From Blasia pusilla (lineage: Eukaryota > Marchantiophyta > Marchantiopsida > Blasiales), in assembly GCA_050084515.1 (NCBI GenBank), contig CM114271.1:29512001-29576000 (forward strand): a stretch of DNA of 64,000 bases, given 5' to 3'. The notes beneath the pieces are model-generated. The model saw only the letters and a program-made list of their open reading frames with translations. It did not search any database and was not told where the DNA came from. Position 1 is the first letter of the stretch. The number at the start of each line of letters is the position of its first letter. This document shows, piece after piece, positions 43,060-54,604 of the stretch. A program made the translations under genes and the position numbers.

Positions 43060-45720
43060 GACTACTCTAGATAATGCAACATATAATTGACTGTGAGAAA
43101 ATACAAGAAAAGGTAAGTAAATCCCAACCTTTTGCAACACTTGGCATTAAGACTTATTAATAGTCATGGAAAAATCTAGACAAATGGGGACTTGAAATCT
43201 ATGTAGAGAAAAAGATAAACGAGAATCAGATGAGATACGCGGAAAAAAATTCGATCCCTAATATTTTTCTATGTGGTAATTTTGGTGTTGATCAAATGGT
43301 GTAAAAATCCAAGAATTACCAATCGAGTACCATTTGCTTTTCCCTTTGAGCCATTCATATTTCGTAAAAGTATGATCGGCGTACCAATTTTCAAACACAT
43401 AAATGCGTAGGTAGGCCAAAAGATACATATGTGTAAAGGGATTCTCTGGGATATATATGACTCATTCCTTTTTTTCGCAACATAGTCATCACCAAGATAA
43501 ATATGTTCATGTAGACAAAATGAAAAATATGTAAGACGATGCTTTCAACATGTATGCTTGTAAAAAATATTTGACATGATAGGAAGGGATATTAGTATTG
43601 CCTCTCCGAGACATCTCGACATGACTTCACTGTTTATATCATCAACATCTCTGTTTCTTGATTGTAAAAGAGCCATATCTCTCAAGATTCAAGTTGATTT
43701 CTTGAAGTCAGTGAGGATCATTTCCATTAATGACATCAATAAGATTGTTGATCTTCAGACTTTTAGTTATAATTTCAGGTGGTAATTGACCCTTGACCCT
43801 TCCTTGATCCTAAAAGTAATTATGCACTTCCAATATTTCCATATTAATTGTGGAAGCATGAGCGGGAAGATTAGGGATTCTAGTTTTCTGCAATAAGGAA
43901 GTCGAGATGATGTTAGGCTAATGTTTATGTAGAAAATTTATAAATGTCTAAAGATACAATGACGAATAAGAATAAGAATACAAATGACGTTGTTCATGTA
44001 ACGGATCTTCTATGAAGGGAGTGAGAAATTGAGTCCATAGTGTAGCAGGTTGTGCATGTGTGTTATAAGCTAAAATAATTGCAAATAGTCGGCGTAGTGA
44101 AGATCCTATGTGGATGTGGGAAACCTCTTCAAAGCAAGAGAAGGCTTATCTATCATCTTCTAGAAGTCCCATTTGGATAGTTATCTCATTAAATTTTTCA
44201 TACAATACTCTATCCATAGTTCTTAAATAATCATATGTAGTTGCTCGTCGAGCATGATGATTCAGAAGCAGTAATCTCAATCAATGACTTTCATCTACGC
44301 CTATGAAGTTTGTTACCTCATGACATTATTACAATATCGTTGATTAAAAGTAAAGACTGCATAAGGATTAAATATTTACCTAGATGTTTAAGGTATAAGT
44401 GGCCAATAGGATGTCCACAACCATTTCTTCCCAGTTTTTTAAAGCCAGTTTTTATTACTCAAAAAATCATAACAAGGAAAGTCAATGTATAAATTCGCTC
44501 AAGCAATAGCATCTAACCTATTAGTTTCAAACCATTGTGTGAGAGTAGTCTCTCTATTCTTTTGTAAAACATTCTCCAGTGTATCATTATCGTTGAAATA
44601 AACAAATTCTTCTTTTTGTAGGTGAACTATCAATCTCACAATCCTTGAATGTTTTGCAAGCAAAGTAAACTTGAAGAGTCGCCAACATGCCTTGAAGAAG
44701 AGATATATCTAGAAAGAAAAAAATGAATGATTGAAGATGGATAAATTTTAGATATATACATGCATACATTTGATGAAAAGAAGTTGTTAACAAAGAAGAT
44801 AACAACCTACATCATCGAGGAATATATGACATCAAGATATGAGGTTGTCTCATCTATATCTTCATTGTTGTCAATGTATCTATGTCTTTTGAAAATGTGA
44901 ATGATACCGCATCAGATCCCATATAAAAATATTTCTTTAAGTATTTGATAATAGAAATTATGCTTATAATCTCCAAGTTTATATGCAAATAAATAATATA
45001 CACAACATAGGATTACATGGTAGGACCAATTGATTATCCAATGAATGCTCATGTTTCTTCACAATCTTCCCATTGTCCTATCTACAAAAGAAGATAAGAA
45101 GAATTGAGGGCATGTATATCATTTCAAAACCATTTGAAAGAAATATGAACAAAAGTCAATGATATCAAATTCCATACCTTCAATAAATGGGATAACCATC
45201 CTCAATCTCTGTAGTGCTTGCATCAAACGACTTAGGAATCCTTTTGTACCTTTTTTTTCCTTATTCATATATGGTGCATTTGGATTCAATTTTCTATATG
45301 GATCATAAAGCATGTAATTTTCTATGGGCTAATAAAGTTTTGGATGGAAGTTTTGATCAGTGATCTTAGCAAATATTCTATCGTCATAATCAAATATTGG
45401 TACCCGGTTTACTCTCATGGTCCAAAATAATCAAATATGCATATGTGGTAAGCTTCTCTTATGGAACTCCACCATATGAATGTATTGTACGAATACTTTC
45501 TTCTTTATGATATGAATTTGCAATAATTCTTTTTTTTTTCTCCATAAAACTCGCACTTTCAAATTAGGTTGATCTGCAACTGGTGGGCTACGTAATAATG
45601 AAAATGTAATCTCTTCCTATTTAGGATTGTAAGTGATAGTTAGGAAATAAGTGGATTTTCCCAATTTTCTCGCAATGGCCATTGTATCTTGATATAGTTA
45701 ATGCAAGTGACAAGGAACTC
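43060..45720 (-). pseudogene. Helitron Rep/helicase pseudogene
   Basis: Minus-strand fragments run in the order of a Helitron replicase. First come 'KSTYFLTITYNPK' and 'VEFHKRSLPHMHI', the HUH Rep motif with its His pair at 45,434-45,451, then 'KLNPNAPYMNKE'. Next is 'IIKYLKKYFYMGSD' (about 44,920-44,960). 'NHHARRATTYDYLRTMDRVL' and 'LRRLFAIILAYNTHAQPATL' lie near 44,030-44,260. 'KGQLPPEIITKSLKINNLID', 'RDVDDINSEVMSRC' (about 43,610-43,660) and the terminal helicase motifs 'FSMTINKSQ' and 'FSHSQLYVALSRV' (about 43,070-43,180) complete it. Many stops and frameshifts are present and the Walker A part was not found. Rep would nick and join DNA in rolling-circle transposition. Confidence 0.9.
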
Positions 45721-46470
45721 CACTAAAAGAAGATGGTAACACGATGCGCTCTCGTACCTTATACCCTCTAAGCCTACAGCAATCCAGTGCGAGCTTGATG
45801 TGGGTGATAAAATAGGTACAAGATGGTCGAGCCTAAGTCTACGTTATGAGCGAGGTGGGCTCATGTTCTCACGATTTAGGGTATGCTTGACGTGCTCACT
45901 AAATTTGGCTTCCATGACTAGATGTGACTACTTGCTCGATAGGTTTATGGTTGGAGGCTAGAGGCTAGAGCTTTGCAATGGGTTTATGGTTGGAGCTTTT
46001 CTGCTAGACTCTTAGAGGTTCGAGCTTTGCTCTTGTTGACACGCTTAATTTTTGGCCACGTTACGTTAGGATAGCTTAGATTAGGTTAATAAAATATTGG
46101 GGGCATTGGGGATAACTTAGGGGATGGGTTCAAAATTTTTATTCTTAATTTCTTATTTATTTAATATATTTACTTCTAAAAAAAAGACCTCAAGACGTGC
46201 ATAAGGCCCAATTAGGCCTACCATGTGGGTCTATTGCGGGCTCATAGCCTACACACCCGTTGAACCACTCATGCCCTACCAAGCCCACACCTGTTCCCAC
46301 GTCTGAAGCCGGTGTGAGCTATGGGGATGCCAAGAAACCCAAGTGGGGAACCCGTTGGGCATGTTTATACTTGTCTATTTCCATGGAACCTTGCCAAGTT
46401 GCGCATGGTCGTGTTGAACACATCTTTCATTGTGTGTTCTCTAAGGTTGCTAGGTGGCGGGGATGAACAT
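45721..46470. other. Intergenic sequence containing a foldback-repeat fragment
   Basis: The part at about 46,200-46,392 ends in 'tatttccatggaacctt' and carries 'gggaacccgttgggcatgtt', both shared with the repeat at 34,298-34,786, so it is probably a further copy whose left end was not located. The remainder has no recognised gene. Confidence 0.45.
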
Positions 46471-47333
46471 TCACTTTGCAATCTTTAGTGTAGGGTGGGT
46501 AGGGAAAATTTTGATCAAATTACTTAGAATCTTGATCGCACCTAGATCTGCAGGTGATTCTTGCTCCTTATTAACCCTTTTTCTAATGCGTTGGAAACTA
46601 TTGATAATCGTTTCTATATATTCCCCAGGCGAGGTAGGAAAGGGATTTGCAATGTAAACTACATTATTGAGTGTTGTGAGAAAATAGAATGTGATGAAAT
46701 CACAAAAATATGTTAGAACTCTTGAAGCTACAAAGTGGCCTAATCCATGCATGTGCTTATAGAGGGGCTTTGATGGAACTTGAACATGGAGATAATTTGA
46801 CAGATAAAAATGCACCATCGTTGTGGCTTCCTCATCATTGATGACTTGGGAAAGCAGTGTTTTTTTATCTATTTTATTTATTATCTAACCCTATATTGTA
46901 TCGGGATGCCCCACAACCTAATGCAATACCCCCTTTCTAAATGACTGCACATCTACAAAACCCCCCTTTGAATGATTATACTATTTTAAAATCCCCCTTG
47001 GATAACTCAAAATAAAAACTTGAATTTACTTGGTCCAAATTCGACTTCAGTTTCTACAAAAGCAATCCCAAAGGTGTAGTAGTTGAAGGGCTTGCCTTTT
47101 CCAACATCCCAATAAAAACCAATGTTGGGAATCGTGTAGAATCCAAGGTCTGAAATGTCTATCCTTTCCATGTAACTTGCACTCACCACGTGCAACATTG
47201 GAGAAGTGTAGCCAAACAACAAGTCATAACTATTATGTCCTCTACATCTCTGATTAAAGAATTTTTCAAGAGGTATATGAAGTGAATCTAAAATTGAAAA
47301 CTTATAAGGTTCCCTTTGAATATACCCCATCAA
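46471..47333 (-). pseudogene. Xanthine dehydrogenase pseudogene, C-terminal fragments
   Basis: The minus-strand frame at 47,007-47,333 contains 'SYMERIDISDLGFYTIPNIG' and 'GKGKPFNYYTFGIAFVETEV'. These match the molybdenum-domain stretch of xanthine dehydrogenase where '...GF(Y/F)..P.IG.DW..GKG.PF.Y...G.A..EVE' is conserved. The next frame, 46,471-46,818 ('HFVASRVLTYFCDFITFY', 'NPFPTSPGEYIETI'), may be the terminal part but is less certain. The enzyme oxidises hypoxanthine and xanthine in purine breakdown. Upstream pieces of the same gene lie at 52.7-54.0 kb, beyond copia C. Confidence 0.75.
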
Positions 47334-47394
47334 AACACGCTTGGGGCATCTTTTTTGATGTGGGTTTCATGCGAGATTTTATCTATTTGCTATG

Positions 47395-47702
47395 GAAAAC
47401 TGCTAAACAAGCATAACTGGTGAAAAACGGCTCTCACACACACACACCACCATGGAGAATGAAATTTGCAATGAGAGAATGAGTGGAGGCTGGTCCTCTT
47501 CTCAATCATATAGGGTATGTACAAGAAACCCTAACCTTATCCTTAACCATAGTCTCGAGTTAGACTAATTGTGATTAACTAACCCTAGTTAAGATAATCG
47601 CGCTTAACTGACTAACCAAGATTAAGCTTCCCTACTTCGTCTGAGTGCCAAATGTAGCAGTTCAGGTGTCTCATGAGCTTGACTGTAACTCAATCTTCAA
47701 TA
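47395..47702 (-). repeat. 3' LTR of copia C
   Basis: 308 bp, followed inward by 'ctccccctcaagctc', the complement of the polypurine tract. It contains a CA microsatellite and 'ttaactaaccctagttaa', a near-palindrome. On the coding strand it begins TATTGAAG. Confidence 0.93.
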
Positions 47703-48487
47703 CTCCCCCTCAAGCTCATATCGATATCTCTAACGCCTAAATCCTTTCTAAACATCTCAAACTTATCTCTAGATAATGCCTTTGTAAAGATGTCAGCAAT
47801 TTGATGATCTGTACCTATATACACAAAATCAATTTCTCCCGCAAGCACTTTCTCTCTGATAAAATGATAGTGCACCTCAACATGCTTTGTATGAGCATGA
47901 AACACATGGTTATTAGCAAGCTTGATGCTACTAATATTGTCTACATATATTACACTAGGTCCTAAGTTACTAACACCAATCTCAACAAGTAATCGATGAA
48001 GCCACACCGCCTCACATGCTGCATTGGTTGCTCCTCTGTACTCAGCCTTTGTTGAAGATAAAGCAATCGTAGGTTGCTTCTTTGAAGCCCAACTTATAGC
48101 TGCGCTTCCCAAAGTAAATGAATAAGCGGATGTGGAGTGTCGATCAGACACGCTTCCTATCCAATCAGCATCTATGAATCCCTGTAATTGAAAACTCGGA
48201 GAAGGTTCAAATTGAAGCCCGAATTGAATAGAGAATTTCAAATATCCCATAATCCTCCTCACAACATCAAGGTGAGGTTTTCGAGGTGCTTGCATAAACT
48301 GGCTCACTAGGCCAACAACATAGCTCAAATCTGGTCTAGTTATAGTTAGATAGATCAAACTTCCAACCATGCCCCCGTACATATTAGAATCTGCAAGCAA
48401 CTCTCCTTCATCCACTCTTAGCTTCATGTTCTGGTCCAATGGTGTAGAGATTGGCTTACAAGACGTCATACCATATATTGAAAGCAT
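47703..48487 (-). CDS. Copia C RNase H domain
   Basis: The 265-codon frame reaching 48,487 is open through the whole RNase H region: 'GSLIYLTITRPDLSYVVGLV', 'GFIDADWIGSVSDRHSTSAY', 'SSTKAEYRGATNAACEAVWL' and 'VIYVDNISSIKLANN'. It ends 'EMFRKDLGVRDI', extending slightly into the LTR. Catalytic acidic positions are present. It is part of the pol polyprotein and not separately initiated. Confidence 0.92.
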
Positions 48488-48499
48488 ATGAAGAGCATA

Positions 48500-49051
48500 T
48501 TATCGTTGTAGTAACCACATGCTCTCTCCAACCTTGATAAACTCAATACCAAGGAAGTACTTGAGTTCTCCCAAGTCCTTCATCTCAAATTCTGCTTGTA
48601 ACTTAAGCTTGACTTGTTGTACAATTTCTTTAGTACTCTCAATAATCAAGAGGTCGTCAACATACGACATAATGAGAACTGTATGATCTTGTCCTCTCAA
48701 GACATATAACGAGGAGTTAGAATCACATACCCTACAACCCAACTCTTGTAGGACGTATGTAATCTTGCCATACCAAGCTCTTGGAGCTTGTTTGAGCTCG
48801 TATAGAGCTTTCTTCAACCTGCATACGCGAAATGGAAACGTGGGATGCTCGTATCCATGTGGTTGAGTCATATCTATCTCCTCGTATAGATGTCCATTCA
48901 AGAAGCCATTCTTGACGTCTATGTGATTTAATCTCCACTTCTTACTTACTGCAACTGCAACCACTATTCTCGTAGTCGCCATCTTTGCAACACGGCTAAA
49001 TGTTTCCTCATAATCGATACCATATTTTTGTGCATAGCCCTTAGCCACCAA
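48500..49051 (-). CDS. Copia C reverse transcriptase domain
   Basis: The 183-codon frame carries 'AKGYAQKYGIDYEETFSRVA', 'DVKNGFLNGHLYEE', 'LKQAPRAWY' and an intact 'YVDDLLI' box. It then has 'KDLGELKYFLGIEFI'. A stop between 48,487 and 48,500 separates it from RNase H and another near 49,100 separates it from the linker. Copy A has the Asp-to-Glu change (YVED) that this copy lacks. Confidence 0.93.
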   Translation of the reverse strand: MVAKGYAQKYGIDYEETFSRVAKMATTRIVVAVAVSKKWRLNHIDVKNGFLNGHLYEEIDMTQPHGYEHPTFPFRVCRLKKALYELKQAPRAWYGKITYVLQELGCRVCDSNSSLYVLRGQDHTVLIMSYVDDLLIIESTKEIVQQVKLKLQAEFEMKDLGELKYFLGIEFIKVGESMWLLQR

Positions 49052-49099
49052 TCTCGCTTTGTATCTGTTAATTGTACCATCTTGATTGCGCTTGACTTT

Positions 49100-50378
49100 T
49101 TAAACCCATTTGCAACCAATAGCTTCCTTACCGGAAGGTATATCAACCAACTCCCATGTTTGTTGACGTCTTAATGCAGCAAGCTCTTCCTCCATAGCTT
49201 CAATTCATTCGGCTTTACTCGCAGCTTCTTCAAAATAACTCGGCTCATGCTCTTGAAGGATAGTCATCACATAAGCATTATGTGTTGCAAAGAAACCTTC
49301 ATTTATGAATTTATGAACTCGATGTGTAACTCTACTTGATCTATGAAGTTATTGTTTAGAGATAGATGCCTTTGACACCCAACTCGAGCTCTGACTAGTG
49401 TCAACAGACTGAATATGTACTCTTCATGTCCATGGACTCACATATTTGACTGATGAATCTAGGGCCTCTCCTAATCCTGCACTAGTACTCGGAGAAGTTG
49501 AAGACAATATCTTTTGGTTTATAGTCATATTCTCCCCTACAACAGACAAGTTTAGAGATGGAATAGGCTCAGATGGAGCATACAATGACTTTAGCTCATC
49601 AAAGACAACATCCCGACTAAGAATAAGTTGCCTAGAGGATGGAATGTAGCACTTATATCCCTTAGTTCCATGAGTATCGCCAATGAAGATACATCTTTCA
49701 GACTTGGGGTCTAATTTCTGACGTCTCTCAAAAGGAACATGAGCATAACAAATACCAGAAAATACGTTCTGGAAGGAATAATCAGGTCTACTTCCTATGA
49801 AGACTTTGAATGGAGTTTTATCATGAACTCTTGCCGTTGGATTTCGGTTGATTAAGAAGATTGCACATGCTACAGCCTCTGCCCAATACACCTTAGGCAT
49901 GTTCTTCTCATTCAGCATAGCTTGTGCCGCTCCAATAATATGTCGAATTCTCCCTCTCAGCCACTCCATTTTTTTGTGGAGTGTAACGGCAAATCACTTG
50001 ACGTTGGATGCCATTCTGACGTAAATATTCATCAAACTCTGTTGAAAGATACGCTCCTCCTCCATCACAACGCAATTTCAGAATGTGTTGTTTAGTTTGC
50101 TTCTCTACTAGAACTCTGAATGTTTGGAATACTAAGAATACCTTTGACGTGGATTTCAAAAAGTATACTCATATATACCTAGAGAAGTCATCAATAAATG
50201 AAACAAAGTACTGGCAACCACTAAGGTTCTGTTGTGATGTTGTCCACACATCACTGTGGATCAACTCCAATATCTTGGATGCTCTTCTACCTTACTTTGG
50301 AAAAGGAAATTTAGCTTGTTTTCCAAGTTGGCAAGTAAGATATACCTCTACCGTAGCAGGACTCACTAATTTAGGGAG
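49100..50378 (-). pseudogene. Copia C integrase and linker to RT
   Basis: The 49,424-49,969 frame contains 'AMLNEKNMPKVYWAEAVACA', 'LDPKSERCIFIGDTHGTKGY' and the Ser/Pro linker. The 49,908-50,159 frame holds the catalytic core pieces 'LRCDGGGAYLSTEFDEYL' and 'TPQKNGVAERE'. The 50,160-50,378 part carries the first Asp and the zinc-domain Cys pair. Frames are offset by a frameshift near 49,950, and stops interrupt the N-terminal part. Confidence 0.9.
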
Positions 50379-50912
50379 TCATATTATTATATTAGATGAT
50401 GAAAGACTCTGTAATCTTTGAAGATTCATATGTCCAATTCTTTTATGCCACACATTTAGATCTGTGACTTGTTGGCCGGTTCGACTATACATTGCTGTTT
50501 GAATCTCTGGCATAGAAACATCTAATTTGAACGTTCTGCCCGATCTAGTTCCTTTGGCTATCGTAGTCTGGTCATCCATTGTTTCAATGAAATAACCATC
50601 TACGTTAAACATCACTTGATAACCCTGTTCTACTATCTGTCCTACAGAGATCAGATTTCTTGCAATGGTAGGAACATAGAGAACATTTCCAAGAGCACAA
50701 AGACCATCTGATGCTATTGGAACTTTACAAGTATGCGTGATATGATGTTGAGTGTCATCTCTTGTGAGTACAATTGTAGGATCTTTCACCGGCTCCAAAC
50801 TACTGAACCATTTAGCTTGTGACGTCATGTGATTTGATGCACCAGAGTCAATGTACCGATCTGTTGTCGAGTTTTTCTTGACCATTGCTCCCATATGATG
50901 AGTCATGATCAA
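50379..50912 (-). CDS. Copia C protease and pre-integrase region
   Basis: A 177-codon open stretch has the protease active site 'RYIDSGASNHMTSQAKWF' and 'LGNVLYVPTIARNLISVGQI'. The GAG-pre-integrase end is 'VTDLNVWHKRIGHMNLQRL', which supplies the His pair of the integrase zinc domain. DSGA is intact here but altered in copy A. Confidence 0.92.
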   Translation of the reverse strand: MIMTHHMGAMVKKNSTTDRYIDSGASNHMTSQAKWFSSLEPVKDPTIVLTRDDTQHHITHTCKVPIASDGLCALGNVLYVPTIARNLISVGQIVEQGYQVMFNVDGYFIETMDDQTTIAKGTRSGRTFKLDVSMPEIQTAMYSRTGQQVTDLNVWHKRIGHMNLQRLQSLSSSNIII

Positions 50913-52396
50913 AAGATGCTATGTTTGTGAATGTTGTTGTTCTTGGTACTGCTCTTGGTGTTGTTGCTCCACATAGTTTTGTTGCTGAAAGGCTCATATT
51001 CTCATATGTGCCTTCTTCTTGAAGAAAAAATTTGCATAGTGACCCTTTATCCCACAGTAATCGCAAGATCCAGGGACCCTCTGCTACTAACCTCAACCCC
51101 AATGGTTTCCACCATCACCACCATGTGATTGTGTCTGGTATTGGTTAGTAGTTGATTGAGTGACGTTATATTGAGTGCCTCTTCCTCCATATGCTTGATA
51201 TCCACCACGACCACGGAAGTTTCTACCATGACCCGTGCCTCGGTTTGATCCATAACCCGCAAATAGCGCACTCTTTTGCAGACTAGACGAGCTACGGCTA
51301 CCTACTAGGCACATCTCTTCACTGATTAATAGAGGAACTAGCTCTTGAAAGGTTGGATACTTCTCTCTCACAGAGATAGAGATCTCAAAGGACTTGTTAA
51401 CCTTTGGAAGGCCTTGAAGAGTGAATAAAATCATGTCATCATCTTCTATTGTCACTCCAATGCTATTCAACTGATCAACAATATGTATGATACTCAAAAT
51501 ATAATCATCGATGCTCTACGATCCTTTCCTCACTTCGTTCAATTGCTATTTCAATTGAAGCTTTCTGGCCTTTGTAGATTTTGGGAACAACTTTTCCAAG
51601 GCTTGCCCCGTCTCCTTGAGAGTATCAACATCTTGGATATGACATATCATTGGCAAACTAATCGTTATTGAAATGTAGTGGATTACTTGCCTTGCGCGTT
51701 TGTTCCAAGCGCGAACATTCAAGTCTGTTGAGTCACCTTATGGTTTGGCCTCATCATTTATGATAAGCTCCCATAGTTCTTGACCCATGAGAAATTGTTT
51801 CATGCGAAGCTTCCAAACATTGTAATTCTGCTTGTCTAGCTCCTCGCCCGTGATTGCTGCTGGGGAATACTCCATGATAAACGATTTCACTCACAAAAAT
51901 TGTAATTTCAAGCTTTCTACTGCTCCAATTGTAGCATAGACCACTCTTGCATAGAAATCGATCTGAAATTTGCCAAAATTGATCAACTGTATGAAAAAAC
52001 TAGTGGAAATTGGCCTGTAGAAAGCAAACTCCATAACTTTTCTTCACTAATTGCACTTTCCTACACTGAAATTGGTGCTGCAAGAGCTTAGAGTGTTAGA
52101 ATCAAGCATTTTTGGGTGCGTTGGAAAGCTCTCGACGAGCTCTAAAATACGTGTGGAAGTAGCGTTTGCCATTGTTTTAGCCAAAGCGGACCCAGACGGC
52201 TGAATCGATTGGGAAAGCCCTAAAAAACTCCTCCAAAGTTTTATCACCGTAAAAGCTCCACCTGAAATCTGCATCCACTAAGCCTTGAATAAATTTTCCT
52301 TCTCCCAAACTGAAATTGTGCCTTCTCTTGCCTCTCTTATCTCTTCAAACACCAAGAATTTCAAATGATGTTCTCCTCCCGCTTTGATACGATCTT
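50913..52396 (-). pseudogene. Copia C gag and leader
   Basis: The gag core 'HIVDQLNSIGVTIEDDDMIL' and 'GLPKVNKSFEISISVREKYP' lies in 51,093-51,497, followed by Gly-rich 'GRGGYQAYGGRG'. A zinc knuckle, 'CDYCGIKGHYA', has its last Cys replaced by Phe. The N-terminal gag reaches about 51,880 and is broken by stops. 51,890-52,380 is the untranslated leader, ending in 'gctttgatacgatct', a diverged complement of the methionine-tRNA primer-binding site. Confidence 0.85.
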
Positions 52397-52696
52397 GAAA
52401 ACTGCTAAACAAGCATGAGTGGTGGAAAACGGCTTTCACACATACACACCACCATGGAGAACGAAATTTGCAATGAGAGAATGATTGGAGACTGGTCTTC
52501 TTCTCAATTATATAGGGTATGTACGAGCAATCCTAACCCTACCCTTAACCATATTCTCGAGTTAGACTAATTATGATTAACTAACCCTAGTTAAGATAAT
52601 CGTGACTAACCAAGATTAAGCTATCACACTTCGTGTGAGTACCAAATGTAGTAGTTCATGTGTCTCATGAGCTTGACTGTAACTCAATCTTCAATA
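52397..52696 (-). repeat. 5' LTR of copia C
   Basis: About 300 bp, matching 47,395-47,702 apart from scattered substitutions and an approximately 8-bp deletion after 'gataatcg'. It is followed by CTATG, the target duplicate. Confidence 0.93.
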
Positions 52697-52701
52697 CTAT
52701 G

Positions 52702-53080
52702 CAACGTGGGAAAAAGATTACAGAATAATTGAATATGGATTCTCTTCCTTTTGAGGAGAGGAAGATGATCCACCAAAGACTTGCAAACAATGTTTATTTG
52801 GATATCTAGTATATTCCGAGAAAAGCATGCCTTTGTTCGGTCTTATTCGTATCCACCTCTTTGTCCAAGGTGATCTTATGTGGCTTCTGCAAAAGTAAAA
52901 GTGCTCATGACCACCGATTTGCATCACACATTCTATGAGATGGTCAGACTTCCCACAAGCAAAACAGTCATCAACGTTTCGGATTTGCAGCACCCGCTTT
53001 GCTGGTTCCCTACGTCCTGGAAAGATTTCACTAAAGCTTTGTGTTTCCATAGCATCTTTGATGGTCAAAATCATAGGCAA
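52702..53080 (-). pseudogene. Xanthine dehydrogenase pseudogene, molybdenum-domain start
   Basis: The 120-codon frame includes 'ILTIKDAMETQSF', 'NVDDCFACGKSDHLIECVMQ' and 'IGGHEHFYF'. These match the xanthine dehydrogenase block where a 'GDVD.CF..GKCDH.IEGE.Q.GGQEHFYLE' pattern is conserved. After this point the frame shifts and degrades. About 300 residues that should lie between this and the fragment at 47.3 kb are not found, so more than the copia insertion has been lost or rearranged. Confidence 0.85.
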
Positions 53081-53820
53081 GTCCTTCTACTCTATGACAA
53101 CTTTGATCATCTTCCCCCGACACAAGAATATATATGAGGTTATTCGTCGAAGCCTCTCAATATGAGGAAATAAATTACATGCCAAAAGGGGTGGAACTTG
53201 GAGACACTCAGAATCTCCTTGTCATGCATAGACAACATCGGAATTTATTTTGTTCTAGAAGTGGCCCAAATACCAATTAAGTGCACCAAATACTGGTGAA
53301 TATAAAAGTGTAGACACTCGAATCCGCACCATGTATAATTATCTATCATTAAATGAAGCCTGCCACAGAGTTTGACAGATGCACCGCTATCCCCCCCCTT
53401 CTAAACACTCGTTTAATGGAAGACAGAAGGTTCTCTTGGGACCATGAGGTCTGTCTAATGACCATGAAGTCTTCCACAAGACTACCCATCACCAGGGTGA
53501 TGAAGATTGGAAATAATCTCTAGTCACATTCTATGTTCATAGACTAGTGCTACTCTTCAAACTACCAAACGGAGCATTGAAGACTTGATTTTTCTAAGCA
53601 TTATTGTACCTTGTAATCTACAGTCTCATTTTCTTGTTGCACTTTAGGCTTTGCAAAAGAAAGGACATGTTCAATTCAATACAAGAATGGTCAAGGCTCT
53701 AGTGCAGTTCTTGGAACTTGCATTATCAAGTTAGGAAAAGAGCGTCCACGAATATAAATTGAAATCTCTACAAATTATACATAGAAGTGAAATTCAAAGG
53801 ACATGATCTGAGGGTCCTAC
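53081..53820 (-). pseudogene. Xanthine dehydrogenase relic, unrecognisable middle
   Basis: By position this should include the second iron-sulfur and FAD-binding domains, but it is far too short (740 bp) and no flavin-domain motif was identified. It probably contains intron or deletion-scarred remains. Confidence 0.4.
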
Positions 53821-53975
53821 ACAACAGCCGGTTGAGTTGGATCGAAGTGAGAGACCATCATAGTACAAGCTCCACATCCTCCCTCTCCACATCCCAATTT
53901 CATTCCTATGAGACCCTCATTTGTACAGAGACCATTCAACAAGGTTGACTTAGATTCCAATTATGTAGGAGCACA
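53821..53975 (-). pseudogene. Xanthine dehydrogenase pseudogene, N-terminal 2Fe-2S domain
   Basis: The minus strand reads 'GLIGMKLGCGEGGCGACTMM' then 'VSHFDPTQPAVV' and a stop. The CGEGGCGAC core (53,865-53,891) is the plant-type 2Fe-2S cluster signature of xanthine dehydrogenase and aldehyde oxidase. Upstream 'STLLNGL' fits the expected preceding segment. The following Mo-domain fragment favours xanthine dehydrogenase over aldehyde oxidase. Confidence 0.88.
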
Positions 53976-54600
53976 TGTAGAAGCTAGAGCTTTCCTATAA
54001 GCCCAAATACAAATAATTCTTTTCAATAGACTTTGGGAATTATCCAAGAATCCGATCACATGCAAAGAAAATGTACATCAGTAGCAAGAAGAAAGAAGGC
54101 TCACATAGTTCTCAAGAAGAAGGTTTGGGGCAGTAAGCACGATAGAGTGGTAGTTCAAAGTGAGCAAACATACTTGAACAAAATCAATGCAAGATAGATA
54201 CTCGGGGAGGTCACTATATGAAAGGTTCTACATCACCTACGACGTTTTGGGTTTAGACCCCCTAACATATAAGTAATTTTTTTTTCTCACCCTTATGTAC
54301 TTTAAAGGAGTCATTTTTGGTATGTTAAAATTCTTTAAGTAAAGAAATCACTTGAAATAAATAAGGCCTTGAAAGAAAAGAAAATTACCAAGTTAAGTTA
54401 AAATCCAACATGTTGTCCTTAGATATGATAGAGGGGGATTCAACCCCTAATTGAGCAAGAAGCTCAATCAGCCAATCTATCATCCCCTTAACCTACTCCC
54501 TCCCACTAACCTACTCACAATTCAACAGTGTCAAGTACACTCTAAGCACAATCCACAAAAATATTGAATCCAACATGTCTCAAACATAAAAAAACTCACC
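53976..54600. other. Intergenic sequence
   Basis: No gene or transposon motif recognised between the xanthine dehydrogenase N-terminal relic and the ORF at 54.6 kb. Confidence 0.45.
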
Positions 54601-54604
54601 AAGA

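Larger units (their letters stand above)
47395..52696 (-). mobile_element. Ty1/copia element C, structurally complete
   Basis: The minus-strand element of 5.3 kb has LTRs at 47,395-47,702 and 52,397-52,696 and a 5-bp target duplication CTATG at 47,390-47,394 and 52,697-52,701. Its gag-protease-integrase-RT-RNase H order and sequence match copia A closely, which lets both be interpreted. It separates the halves of the xanthine dehydrogenase relic. Stops and frameshifts remain, so it is not coding-competent as it stands. Confidence 0.95.
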
